Shown here: positions 1 through 6,180 of the stretch, one piece after another
Numbering within the stretch: position 1 is the first letter of the stretch
Layout: each line of letters opens with the position of its first letter
Origin: GCA-2716945 sp964342835
GTDB lineage: Bacteria > Pseudomonadota > Gammaproteobacteria > GCA-002705445 > GCA-002716945
Length of the DNA: 12,400 nt
NCBI GenBank assembly: GCA_964342835.1
Contig: CAYFGJ010000028.1
Span: forward strand, 1-12,400
Reading direction: 5' to 3'
Position numbers and translations under genes: made by a program
The notes under the pieces: generated by a model
What the model was told of the DNA's origin: nothing
Databases searched by the model: none
The model's input: the letters and a program-made list of their open reading frames with translations, nothing else

Positions 1-2605
1 TGGGACATTACATATGGGTCATGCATTCCAACACACTATAATAGATATCTTAATTAGATTTAACAGAATGTTAGGTAAAAGTGTATTGTGGCAACCTGGT
101 ACTGATCATGCAGGGATAGCAACACAATTAGTTGTCGAAAATAATTTACAAAAAAAAGGTATAACAAAAAATAAGATCGGTAGAGATAAATTGATTGATG
201 AAATATGGAAATGGAAAGAACAATCAGGTGATGCAATTATCAAACAAACTCAAAGAATTGGATCATCAGCCGATTGGGAAAGAAATAGATTTACAATGGA
301 TGAAGAATTAAGTGATGCAGTATCAAAAGTTTTCATTAAATTATATGAAGATAAGATAATTTATAAAGGAAAAAGACTTGTAAACTGGGATATAAAATTA
401 AAAACGGCTATCTCAGATCTTGAAGTTACAAATGTAGAAAAATCTGGATTATTATATTTTATTGATTATGATGTTGAAGGACAAGAAAAAGGAATTACAG
501 TTGCTACAACAAGACCTGAAACATTATTTGGTGATACTGCTATTTGTGTTCACCCAATGGATAAACGTTACAAGAGTCTTATAAATAAATCAGCTTTTGT
601 TCCATTAATAAATAGAAAAATTCCAATTATAGGGGATAAATCAGTAGATAAAGAATTTGGAACTGGTTGTGTAAAAATTACACCTGCACATGACTTCAAC
701 GATTATAAGACTGGAAAAACTCATAATCTTAAATCAATAAACATTATGAATGAAGATGGAACACTAAATGAAGAAGTACATAAAAATTTTATAGGTATAA
801 ACATACATGAATCAAGAGAATTAATAGTTAATGAACTCAAAAAACAAAATAAAATAAATCAAATTAAAAATTATCAAATAACTTTACCGATTGCAGAAAG
901 ATCCGGAGTTATTGTTGAACCATTTTTAACCGATCAATGGTTTATGAAAATGAAAGATCTTGCTAAACCAGCCATGCAAGTAGTAGAAGATGCGACTATT
1001 AAATTTGTACCTAATAATTGGAGTAAAACATATTTAAATTGGTTAAATAATATTGATGATTGGTGTATCAGTAGACAAATCTGGTGGGGTCATAGAATAC
1101 CTGTTTGGTATGATTCTAAAAAAAATATATATGTTGGCACAGATGAAAGTGAAATCAGGACAAAATATAACATTGATCCAAAATTAAAACTTAAACAAGA
1201 AACAGATGTTTTGGATACATGGTTTTCATCAGCACTATGGCCATTCACAACCTTAGGCTGGCCAAAGAAATCAAAAGAATTAGAATTATATTATCCAACA
1301 AATGTTTTAGTTACTGGTTTTGATATCATATTTTTTTGGGTTGCTAGAATGGTAATTATGGGTCTAAAATTCATGAAGAATATTCCTTTTAAAACAGTGT
1401 ATATTCATGGTCTTGTTAGAGATTCTGAAGGAAAAAAAATGTCCAAATCACTTGGTAATATAATTGACCCAATAGATATAATTGATGGTATAAATCTTAA
1501 AGATTTAACAAAAAAAAGAACAGAAAGTCTGATAAATGAAAAACAAAAAATAAATATTATCAAAAAAACTAAGGAAGAATTTCCGGATGGAATACCCTCA
1601 TATGGTGCTGATGCATTAAGGTTTTGTTTTTGTGCATTAGCTTCAACAGGTAGAGATATTAATTTTGATTTAAAAAGAATAGAAGGATACAGAAATTTTT
1701 GCAATAAGTTATGGAATGCATCCAGATATGTTTTTATGACAACAAATAATATTACTTATGAAAATAAAATAAATTTTGAATCATTAACTATATTTGATAA
1801 ATGGATAATAATTTTAATTGATGAACTGATAACTAAATATAAAAAGCATTGTTCTAATTATAGATTTGATTTAATGGCATCATCATTATATAACTTTATA
1901 TGGAATGAATATTGTGATTGGTATCTTGAAATATCAAAATCTGATGATAGACATTCGCCAGAAATTTTGATCTACACATTAAAAATACTTTTAAAATTAT
2001 GTCATCCAATTATTCCATATATAACAGAAGAAATATGGTCAGAAATTGTTACAAGAAAATTTACAAATAATAAAATATTAATGAATTCAAAATTTCCACC
2101 ACAGCAGAAAATATTTAAAGATGAAAAAATATTAAAAACCGTTACTATCGTGAAAGAAATAATCAATATAATTAGAAAAACTAGAAGTGATTTAAATATT
2201 CATCCTAAAACAAATTTAGAAATTTATATGAAGGTAAATGATGAAAGTAAGAAAAATATTATAAGTGAAAATTCACATATTATAAAAAATCTTGCGAAAC
2301 TTGAAGATATTGTTTGGGATTATAATAATAGAATAATAGATAGCTGTATAACACAATCTTTACCTAACATAAAAATATTTATACCAGTCAAAAAACATAT
2401 TAATATAGAAGAGGAGAAAAATAGATTAAACAAAATTATTAATGATCTTTCTAATTATCTCAAGAAAGTTAATACTAAACTTGATAATAAAGAATTCATT
2501 GAAAAAGCACCTTCAAATATTATTCAAGAAAATTTACAAAAAAAAGAAAATTTGATAAAAGATATTGAATCTAAGAAAGAATTACTCAAAAATTTATCTG
2601 ATTAA
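1..2605 (+). CDS. valS: Valyl-tRNA synthetase, 5'-truncated by window edge
   Basis: Class I aminoacyl-tRNA synthetase that charges tRNA-Val in the cytoplasm. The reading frame is open from base 2, so about 867 codons are visible and some 40 N-terminal residues lie outside the window. The first visible residues, GTLHMGHAF, are the HIGH motif. The editing (CP1) domain follows, with ATTRPETLFGD near residues 168-180 and the GTGCVKITPAHD segment after it. KMSKS is at visible residues 479-483 (bases 1436-1450). An insertion of the kind seen in E. coli ValRS separates KMSKS from the YGADALRF segment. Next come the anticodon-binding domain (EGYRNFCNKLWNASR onward) and a C-terminal Lys/Glu-rich coiled coil from about residue 800, the ValRS tRNA-binding arm. 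No frameshift is seen. The last 12 bases overlap the 3' end of the opposing regulator gene, and no obvious terminator follows. Identity is very secure; the start is not visible. Confidence 0.98.
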   Translation, partial: GTLHMGHAFQHTIIDILIRFNRMLGKSVLWQPGTDHAGIATQLVVENNLQKKGITKNKIGRDKLIDEIWKWKEQSGDAIIKQTQRIGSSADWERNRFTMDEELSDAVSKVFIKLYEDKIIYKGKRLVNWDIKLKTAISDLEVTNVEKSGLLYFIDYDVEGQEKGITVATTRPETLFGDTAICVHPMDKRYKSLINKSAFVPLINRKIPIIGDKSVDKEFGTGCVKITPAHDFNDYKTGKTHNLKSINIMNEDGTLNEEVHKNFIGINIHESRELIVNELKKQNKINQIKNYQITLPIAERSGVIVEPFLTDQWFMKMKDLAKPAMQVVEDATIKFVPNNWSKTYLNWLNNIDDWCISRQIWWGHRIPVWYDSKKNIYVGTDESEIRTKYNIDPKLKLKQETDVLDTWFSSALWPFTTLGWPKKSKELELYYPTNVLVTGFDIIFFWVARMVIMGLKFMKNIPFKTVYIHGLVRDSEGKKMSKSLGNIIDPIDIIDGINLKDLTKKRTESLINEKQKINIIKKTKEEFPDGIPSYGADALRFCFCALASTGRDINFDLKRIEGYRNFCNKLWNASRYVFMTTNNITYENKINFESLTIFDKWIIILIDELITKYKKHCSNYRFDLMASSLYNFIWNEYCDWYLEISKSDDRHSPEILIYTLKILLKLCHPIIPYITEEIWSEIVTRKFTNNKILMNSKFPPQQKIFKDEKILKTVTIVKEIINIIRKTRSDLNIHPKTNLEIYMKVNDESKKNIISENSHIIKNLAKLEDIVWDYNNRIIDSCITQSLPNIKIFIPVKKHINIEEEKNRLNKIINDLSNYLKKVNTKLDNKEFIEKAPSNIIQENLQKKENLIKDIESKKELLKNLSD

Positions 2606-3553
2606 ACTATAAAGTCTCTCTAAAGTTAATCGAAATGATGTTATATCAAGAGATATAATAGCCTGTATTGAATCTGCAATTTGTCTATATTCAGAAGCCT
2701 GTGATCCAATAAGAATAAGATTTTCTCTTTTATCGGCGTTTTCTTTAATGGTTTTTATTTCGTATGATTTACGTGCAATATCCCGTGGATTATTTAATGC
2801 CACTACAACTGTATCAGCCTTAATTTTTCTTGCTATATGTGAAAGTTCATCATGTGGAACAGCATTACCAACATATGTTATATTCCATCCAACATTCTGT
2901 GCAACAATCATATACATCCATGTATCTAAATTTTCATATTCAGCTGTTAATGATGCACAAACTAATTTTGGTCCTTCTTCTTTTGAGGATCTAAGATTAA
3001 TATATAAGTTACTCAAGCATGTTCTGATTGCCATTTTTGCCATTTTTTCTTGAACATATCTGATTGAGCCTCTCTTACACTCATCATTTATATAACTATG
3101 TAAAGGTTTTAAAAATTCTACCAAAAAATCTGTTGTACTAAGTGTTGCTATAGCATTTGATAAAGTTATATCAAATTTATGTGCGTCCATCTCTTGGATA
3201 CCAAAAACAGCTTCATCAAATAATTCCATTACTGTTCCAGTATGAGGTCTTTGATAGGTTTTAGTAGCATTCGACTCATCACCCATCACTAATTCAAAAA
3301 GGTCATCGTATGATAATTTTGCAATATCACCAATCCTTCGCCCTGCATTTATAGCTCTTTTTAACAAACTTAATTGTTCAATATCTGAATCTGAATAAAG
3401 TCTCCTGTTAGTTGGCGTTCTATGAGAAATAACAGCCTCATATCTTCTCTCCCATGCACGTATAACATCTGGACTTATTCCTGTCCTTCTACTAACAACT
3501 TGTATTAAATGTCTTGGTTTTTGACCTAAATTCTCTTTGCTTAAATTATTCAT
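2594..3553 (-). CDS. MerR-family regulator with degenerate B12-binding-like domain
   Basis: A 319-residue DNA-binding protein of the CarA/CarH/LitR architecture. Residues 14-85 are a MerR winged helix-turn-helix (SRRTGISPDVIRAWERRY, then RTPTNRRLYSDSDIEQL). Residues about 105-190 match the helical bundle preceding the cobalamin domain, and about 195-319 look like a Rossmann-type B12-binding domain (NVGWNITYVG, then ADTVVVALN). Cobalamin-dependent members carry an E-x-H-x-x-G type motif that supplies the lower-ligand histidine. The equivalent stretch here is E205-Y-E-N-L-D210, with no histidine. The bundle's usual Glu-His pair also reads E169-K170. I therefore infer a B12-independent or differently liganded regulator; the target is unknown. 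The ATG start is preceded by a weak AGAAGAG only 2 bases away. The upstream region holds a TATAAT and paired TnTACA boxes that suggest autoregulation. The 3' end overlaps valS convergently. Confidence 0.85.
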   Translation of the reverse strand: MNNLSKENLGQKPRHLIQVVSRRTGISPDVIRAWERRYEAVISHRTPTNRRLYSDSDIEQLSLLKRAINAGRRIGDIAKLSYDDLFELVMGDESNATKTYQRPHTGTVMELFDEAVFGIQEMDAHKFDITLSNAIATLSTTDFLVEFLKPLHSYINDECKRGSIRYVQEKMAKMAIRTCLSNLYINLRSSKEEGPKLVCASLTAEYENLDTWMYMIVAQNVGWNITYVGNAVPHDELSHIARKIKADTVVVALNNPRDIARKSYEIKTIKENADKRENLILIGSQASEYRQIADSIQAIISLDITSFRLTLERLYSLIR

Positions 3554-3588
3554 AACTCTTCTGTCTATATTTTTCTAATTTTTCCTTA

Positions 3589-3608
3589 TTTTGTCAATCT
3601 TTTGTCAA
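3589..3608 (-). repeat. Tandem 11-base direct repeat upstream of the MerR gene
   Basis: On the plus strand TTTTGTCAA occurs at 3589-3597 and again at 3600-3608, exactly 11 bases apart. On the minus strand this reads TTGACAAAA twice. The spacing of one helical turn fits binding by head-to-tail protein subunits. Each core TTGACA differs by one base from the TnTACA box seen twice further upstream. Either copy could also act as a -35 element, but no convincing -10 sits 16-18 bases downstream. It lies 36-55 bases before the regulator's start codon. Confidence 0.45.
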
Positions 3609-3636
3609 ATTTTAAACAAACATTATCATAAAAATA

Positions 3637-3659
3637 ATTATATGTACAGCTTTTGTATA
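3637..3659 (-). promoter_or_regulatory. Candidate regulator promoter -10 with two TnTACA operator boxes
   Basis: On the minus strand a consensus TATAAT (3642-3637) directly abuts TGTACA (3648-3643). Eleven bases upstream of that box is TATACA (3659-3654). Both boxes fit TnTACA, and the 11-base period is the arrangement I recall for CarH/LitR operators of this regulator class. The boxes fill the space between the -10 and a poor -35 (TAAAAG at a 17-base spacer), where MerR-family proteins typically bind. Start of transcription near 3630 would give a leader of about 77 bases before the MerR gene. The sequence match is direct; binding by this protein is inference. Confidence 0.5.
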
Positions 3660-3668
3660 CTTTTATTA

Positions 3669-3697
3669 TTGACATGTCTATTTTGTTCAGATATTGT
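3669..3697 (+). promoter_or_regulatory. Sigma70-type promoter driving a candidate small RNA
   Basis: A perfect -35 TTGACA (3669-3674), a 17-base spacer and a 4/6 -10 TATTGT (3692-3697) point rightwards. No plus-strand protein gene begins downstream: the next sequence is a pair of hairpins ending in a T-tract, and beyond that dinB runs on the opposite strand. The promoter is back to back with the presumed regulator promoter, with the TnTACA boxes between them. Confidence 0.5.
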
Positions 3698-3703
3698 AGT
3701 AGA

Positions 3704-3777
3704 CAGGATATAGACACACTGTCATATCTCCACCCTTTATTAAAGGCCGATTCTAACCCCCTTTCGGCCTTTTTTTT
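3704..3777 (+). ncRNA. Candidate small RNA, about 74 nt, two hairpins with C-rich loop
   Basis: Not recognised as a known RNA family. Transcription from the promoter just upstream would start near 3703-3705. Hairpin 1 is GATAT-a-GACA (3707-3716), loop CAC, TGTC-ATATC (3720-3728): nine paired bases with one bulged A. A single-stranded, pyrimidine-rich linker (3729-3741, with CCACCCTTT) follows. Hairpin 2 is the terminator at 3742-3777. Its 13-base loop holds a run of five C's. The two exposed C-rich segments could in principle pair with G-rich ribosome binding sites, as in known C-rich-loop sRNAs; no target was identified here. There is no ATG in the transcript, so it is unlikely to encode a peptide. 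Its 3' end touches the dinB stop codon on the other strand. The alternative is a terminator used only by read-through transcripts. Confidence 0.45.
3742..3777 (+). terminator. Rho-independent terminator, plus-strand orientation
   Basis: A perfect 9-base-pair stem, AAAGGCCGA (3742-3750) with TCGGCCTTT (3764-3772), encloses a 13-base loop. The stem runs directly into eight T's (3770-3777). The G+C core stands out in this AT-rich sequence. Read leftwards, the stem is followed only by TTTAATAAAGGG, a poor U-tract, so it chiefly serves plus-strand transcription although it may slow dinB transcripts too. There is no plus-strand protein gene for it to end between the end of valS and this point. Confidence 0.75.
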
Positions 3778-5008
3778 ACAAAGATTTTCGATGACCACTA
3801 GGTCGCCATGAAGGTGATATAACATCTGGATTTTCTTGAGGTATATTCAATCGTGCTGGAATTATTGTTAATTTACCAAATTTCTTATTTATTTCATCAA
3901 TAGTTCTATCCAAAATATATTGAATATTATCATTCTCAAATATATCTTTTTGTATATGACATAATCTTAGATTGATTGCTGTTACTTGAACCTGAAAAAT
4001 ACCATATTTACCTCTTATTGTATTCAATAGATTAGTACATAGATCAAAAATATTTTTACCATTATTAGTATACATTTTTATCTTAAAATTATTTGAAATC
4101 CATCCTCTTTGAGTTTTAACTGCTATAAAAAAATGATTACTTTCATAATTATAAAATCTCATCCTCTCGGCAACTTTTTCACTCATTCGATACAATACAC
4201 ATTTGATTTCATAGATATTGTCAGTATTAGGTTTTGTAACTTTACCATGTCCAATAGATTTTGGTTCTCTAGAGACTAAGTTAAGCGATTCTATATCTCT
4301 GCCTTGTGCCATCATCCAAATCTTTCTACCTATATTACCAAACCTATTACCTAAAATACTTATTGGTATTTTTTTCATATCTCCACATTTAAAAACTCCA
4401 TGATAATTTAGAAAATTTTGAATTCCATTAGATACTCCACATAATTTTGTTACAGGATAGTTAGATAAAATTTTTTCTGCATTTTTTGGATCAATTATTG
4501 TAATACCATTCGGTTTTTTTAATTTAGCAGCAAATTTTGCTGTAGATTTATTATCTGATATTCCAATAGAACAAGTTAATTGAAATTGGTTATAAATTAT
4601 ATTTTTAATTAAATATGCAACATAAAATGGGGAGGAATAAATATTTTGGTAAGATGTTAAATCTAAAAACGCTTCATCAACAGAAAATATTTCTATATCA
4701 GATGAAATATTCTTCAATGTTTCCATAATTCCTTTAGAGATCTTTGCATAATGATGTGGTCTAGCATTTCTCCTAATTAACTTAGGACATATTTTTTTTG
4801 CATCAATAAATTTCATTCCAGTTGCTACTCCAACCGCTCTAGCTTCATACGAACATGTTATAACACAGGAACCTTTTAGACCATTCGTTACAGCAATAGG
4901 TTTGTTACGTAAATTTACAAAATCTCTTTGTTCGATAGAAGCAAAAAATGCATTCATATCAATATGCATTATAATTTTAGCCCAATCATATTTAGCAAAT
5001 TTATTCAT
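3776..5008 (-). CDS. dinB: Y-family DNA polymerase (Pol IV/DinB-like)
   Basis: Error-prone translesion polymerase of 410 residues. It begins with the palm motif HIDMNAFFASIEQR, whose catalytic aspartate is D17. Finger residues follow (CSYEARAVGVATGM at about 52-65). The second metal-binding motif is S109-V-D-E112, with D111 and E112 matching E. coli D103/E104. A helix-hairpin-helix-like thumb (about 170-215) and a little-finger domain (about 255-375) complete it. The position after the catalytic motif is N19 rather than the D of E. coli; that residue is not a metal ligand and N is tolerated in this family. The C-terminal tail (VISPSWRPSGHRKSL) lacks an obvious QLxLF-type clamp motif. The ATG start gives 13 residues before the first beta strand, slightly long; M14 is an alternative. 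No CTGT-N8-ACAG LexA box was found upstream. The assignment to Pol IV over other Y-family branches is likely but not certain. Confidence 0.9.
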   Translation of the reverse strand: MNKFAKYDWAKIIMHIDMNAFFASIEQRDFVNLRNKPIAVTNGLKGSCVITCSYEARAVGVATGMKFIDAKKICPKLIRRNARPHHYAKISKGIMETLKNISSDIEIFSVDEAFLDLTSYQNIYSSPFYVAYLIKNIIYNQFQLTCSIGISDNKSTAKFAAKLKKPNGITIIDPKNAEKILSNYPVTKLCGVSNGIQNFLNYHGVFKCGDMKKIPISILGNRFGNIGRKIWMMAQGRDIESLNLVSREPKSIGHGKVTKPNTDNIYEIKCVLYRMSEKVAERMRFYNYESNHFFIAVKTQRGWISNNFKIKMYTNNGKNIFDLCTNLLNTIRGKYGIFQVQVTAINLRLCHIQKDIFENDNIQYILDRTIDEINKKFGKLTIIPARLNIPQENPDVISPSWRPSGHRKSL

Positions 5009-5026
5009 ATCAATGCCTAGGTGTTC

Positions 5027-5069
5027 TAAATAATATGCTGATATTATTTAAATATCTTTAATATTTAAA
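5027..5069. promoter_or_regulatory. Two overlapping AT palindromes upstream of dinB
   Basis: A perfect 10-base inverted repeat, TAAATAATAT (5027-5036) with ATATTATTTA (5041-5050), encloses the loop GCTG. Its right arm overlaps a second perfect repeat, TTTAAATAT (5047-5055) with ATATTTAAA (5061-5069), spaced by five bases. Both lie 19-61 bases before the dinB start, where operators or promoters are expected. Arms made only of A and T arise easily by chance in this genome, so function is uncertain. Confidence 0.3.
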
Positions 5070-5143
5070 ATCTAACTTTACAAGGGAAAGTCTTTATAAC
5101 TTACAAAAAAATTTATATCTGTACAAGAATATTTTACAAAATA
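5070..5143. other. Rest of the spacer between methyltransferase and dinB
   Basis: This AT-rich spacer must contain the end of the methyltransferase transcript and probably the dinB promoter. A perfect 8-base inverted repeat (AATATTTT, 5128-5135; AAAATATT, 5138-5145) with a 2-base loop straddles the methyltransferase stop codon. It contains no G or C in its arms and no T-run follows immediately on the minus strand, so it is at best a weak terminator. TnTACA-like boxes at 5120 and 5133 are 13, not 11, bases apart. No clear -35/-10 pair was found. Confidence 0.3.
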
Positions 5144-5806
5144 TTAAATAATTGGCTGAATTTCACATAATATCTGATTGTCGTCAGTATGAGCTAAAAA
5201 TTTTACTGAAGCTCCATGTGATTGAATATAATTATATAAAGCTCTGGTCTCATCACGTGTAAATTCATCAAATATTGCTAGATATTTAATTTTTAATCTA
5301 TCAATTTGTGTTAAACAAAATAATGTAGAACCATAAAGATCAGCATCATAATGAACAATCATTTTAGGATAAGTCGTTTTTAATAAATTTTCATCAATAA
5401 ATTTAGGTAAAGTTTGATTAAACCAACCTTTGACAAATGATATCCTTTGATCATTAATTTCTGGTATTTTACCATCAACATTAAAAGTTCCCTTAGGATT
5501 TGTGTACCAATCTTCTGGTAAACCTTCAAAACTATCAAAACCAAAAAAAACAGATTTTTGATGATTAATATTTTGTGCAAAAAAATTAATTGAATATCCT
5601 TTCCAAACTCCAAATTCTATAAATAAAATTTCATTATTATTACATTTATCAATTGCATCTAACCATAATTTTTCTCTTTCATGATATTTTTTAGTATTAC
5701 CAATATCATTGAATTTTGTACGCAACAAATATAATGCTAATCCTTTTTCGTAAAAAGTAGAACTTAATAGAGATAACAAATATTTTATTAATGATCGCAT
5801 AGTCAC
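5144..5806 (-). CDS. TylF/MycF-family SAM-dependent O-methyltransferase-like protein
   Basis: A 220-residue protein resembling TylF-type (macrocin O-methyltransferase family) enzymes, which methylate sugar hydroxyls with a divalent metal. Visible features are the SAM-binding glycine motif FIEFGVWKGYS (62-72), the acidic FGFDSFEGLPEDW (89-101), and the metal-site-like HYDADLYGS (152-160). FDEF (179-182) follows these. The N-terminal 30 residues are hydrophobic and basic but do not form a clear signal peptide. It is the last gene of the guaB-guaA-arsC cluster, 16 bases after the ArsC-like gene, which suggests co-transcription by read-through. The frame's first start is GTG at 5806, with an ATG two codons later at 5800; neither has a good ribosome binding site, so the start is ambiguous. 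A polysaccharide or lipid-glycan substrate is plausible but unproven. Homologues often sit in surface-sugar loci, which makes the placement here odd. Confidence 0.75.
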   Translation of the reverse strand: MTMRSLIKYLLSLLSSTFYEKGLALYLLRTKFNDIGNTKKYHEREKLWLDAIDKCNNNEILFIEFGVWKGYSINFFAQNINHQKSVFFGFDSFEGLPEDWYTNPKGTFNVDGKIPEINDQRISFVKGWFNQTLPKFIDENLLKTTYPKMIVHYDADLYGSTLFCLTQIDRLKIKYLAIFDEFTRDETRALYNYIQSHGASVKFLAHTDDNQILCEIQPII

Positions 5807-5822
5807 ATATTTAATTAATTTT

Positions 5823-6176
5823 TTATATTATTAATTTTAAAACATTTTCTGGAGGTCGGCCAATTATTGCTTCATCTCCTTTTATTACAATGGGTCTTTC
5901 AATTAATTTTGGAAAATTTATCATAAAATTTATAATCTCATCATCGCTTAAGTTGGTATTGCCTAGATTGTTTTCTTTATATTCAACTTCTCCTTTTCTT
6001 AAGAGATCTCTTGGAGATATTCTTAACTTTAGAATAATATTTTTTAATTCTTGATATGTAATTTTTTTTTCTAAATAAAATATAACTGTTGGTTCAATAT
6101 TATTATTTTTTATCAAATCTAATGTTTTTCTAGATTTTGTACATCTTGGATTATGATATATTGTTATTTCTGACAT
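5823..6176 (-). CDS. ArsC-family (glutaredoxin-type) arsenate reductase-like protein
   Basis: A thioredoxin-fold protein of 117 residues, like the E. coli YfgD/ArsC group. The active-site cysteine C12 lies in NPRCTKSRKTL, and R60, R94 and R107 fall at the same numbers as the arsenate-binding arginines of plasmid R773 ArsC. All the known catalytic residues of glutaredoxin-linked arsenate reductases are thus present. It starts four bases after the guaA stop, with a good ribosome binding site GGGAG (6188-6184) embedded in the guaA end, seven bases before the ATG. No arsR, arsB or acr3 gene is nearby, so a dedicated arsenic-resistance role is not supported by context. It may be a housekeeping paralogue with another thiol-redox role. 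Family assignment is strong; substrate is inferred. Confidence 0.9.
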   Translation of the reverse strand: MSEITIYHNPRCTKSRKTLDLIKNNNIEPTVIFYLEKKITYQELKNIILKLRISPRDLLRKGEVEYKENNLGNTNLSDDEIINFMINFPKLIERPIVIKGDEAIIGRPPENVLKLII

Positions 6177-6180
6177 TTGT

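Noticed and set aside
1405..1704. Antisense frame inside valS, and similar frames inside guaA, guaB, xseA and merR
   Set aside because: Each lies wholly within a well-supported gene on the other strand and shows no recognisable domain.
3742..3777. Hairpin as the dinB terminator
   Set aside because: The T-tract is on the plus strand. Read in the dinB direction the stem is followed only by TTTAATAAAGGG, so the orientation fits a plus-strand transcript better. A minor bidirectional role is possible.
3586..3825. 79-codon minus-strand frame across the dinB-merR gap
   Set aside because: It overlaps the dinB end in another frame, spans the terminator hairpin and both promoter regions, and resembles no known protein.
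5120..5138. Second CarH-type operator near the methyltransferase end
   Set aside because: The two TnTACA-like boxes are 13 bases apart rather than 11 and lie at a gene end, so chance is more likely.
5009..5143. LexA (SOS) box upstream of dinB
   Set aside because: CTGT at 5119 is not followed by ACAG at the required spacing, and no GTTC-N7-GTTC pair was found.
5380..5613. 77-codon frame inside the methyltransferase gene
   Set aside because: It lies in another frame of the same strand within the conserved methyltransferase motifs and is a composition artefact.
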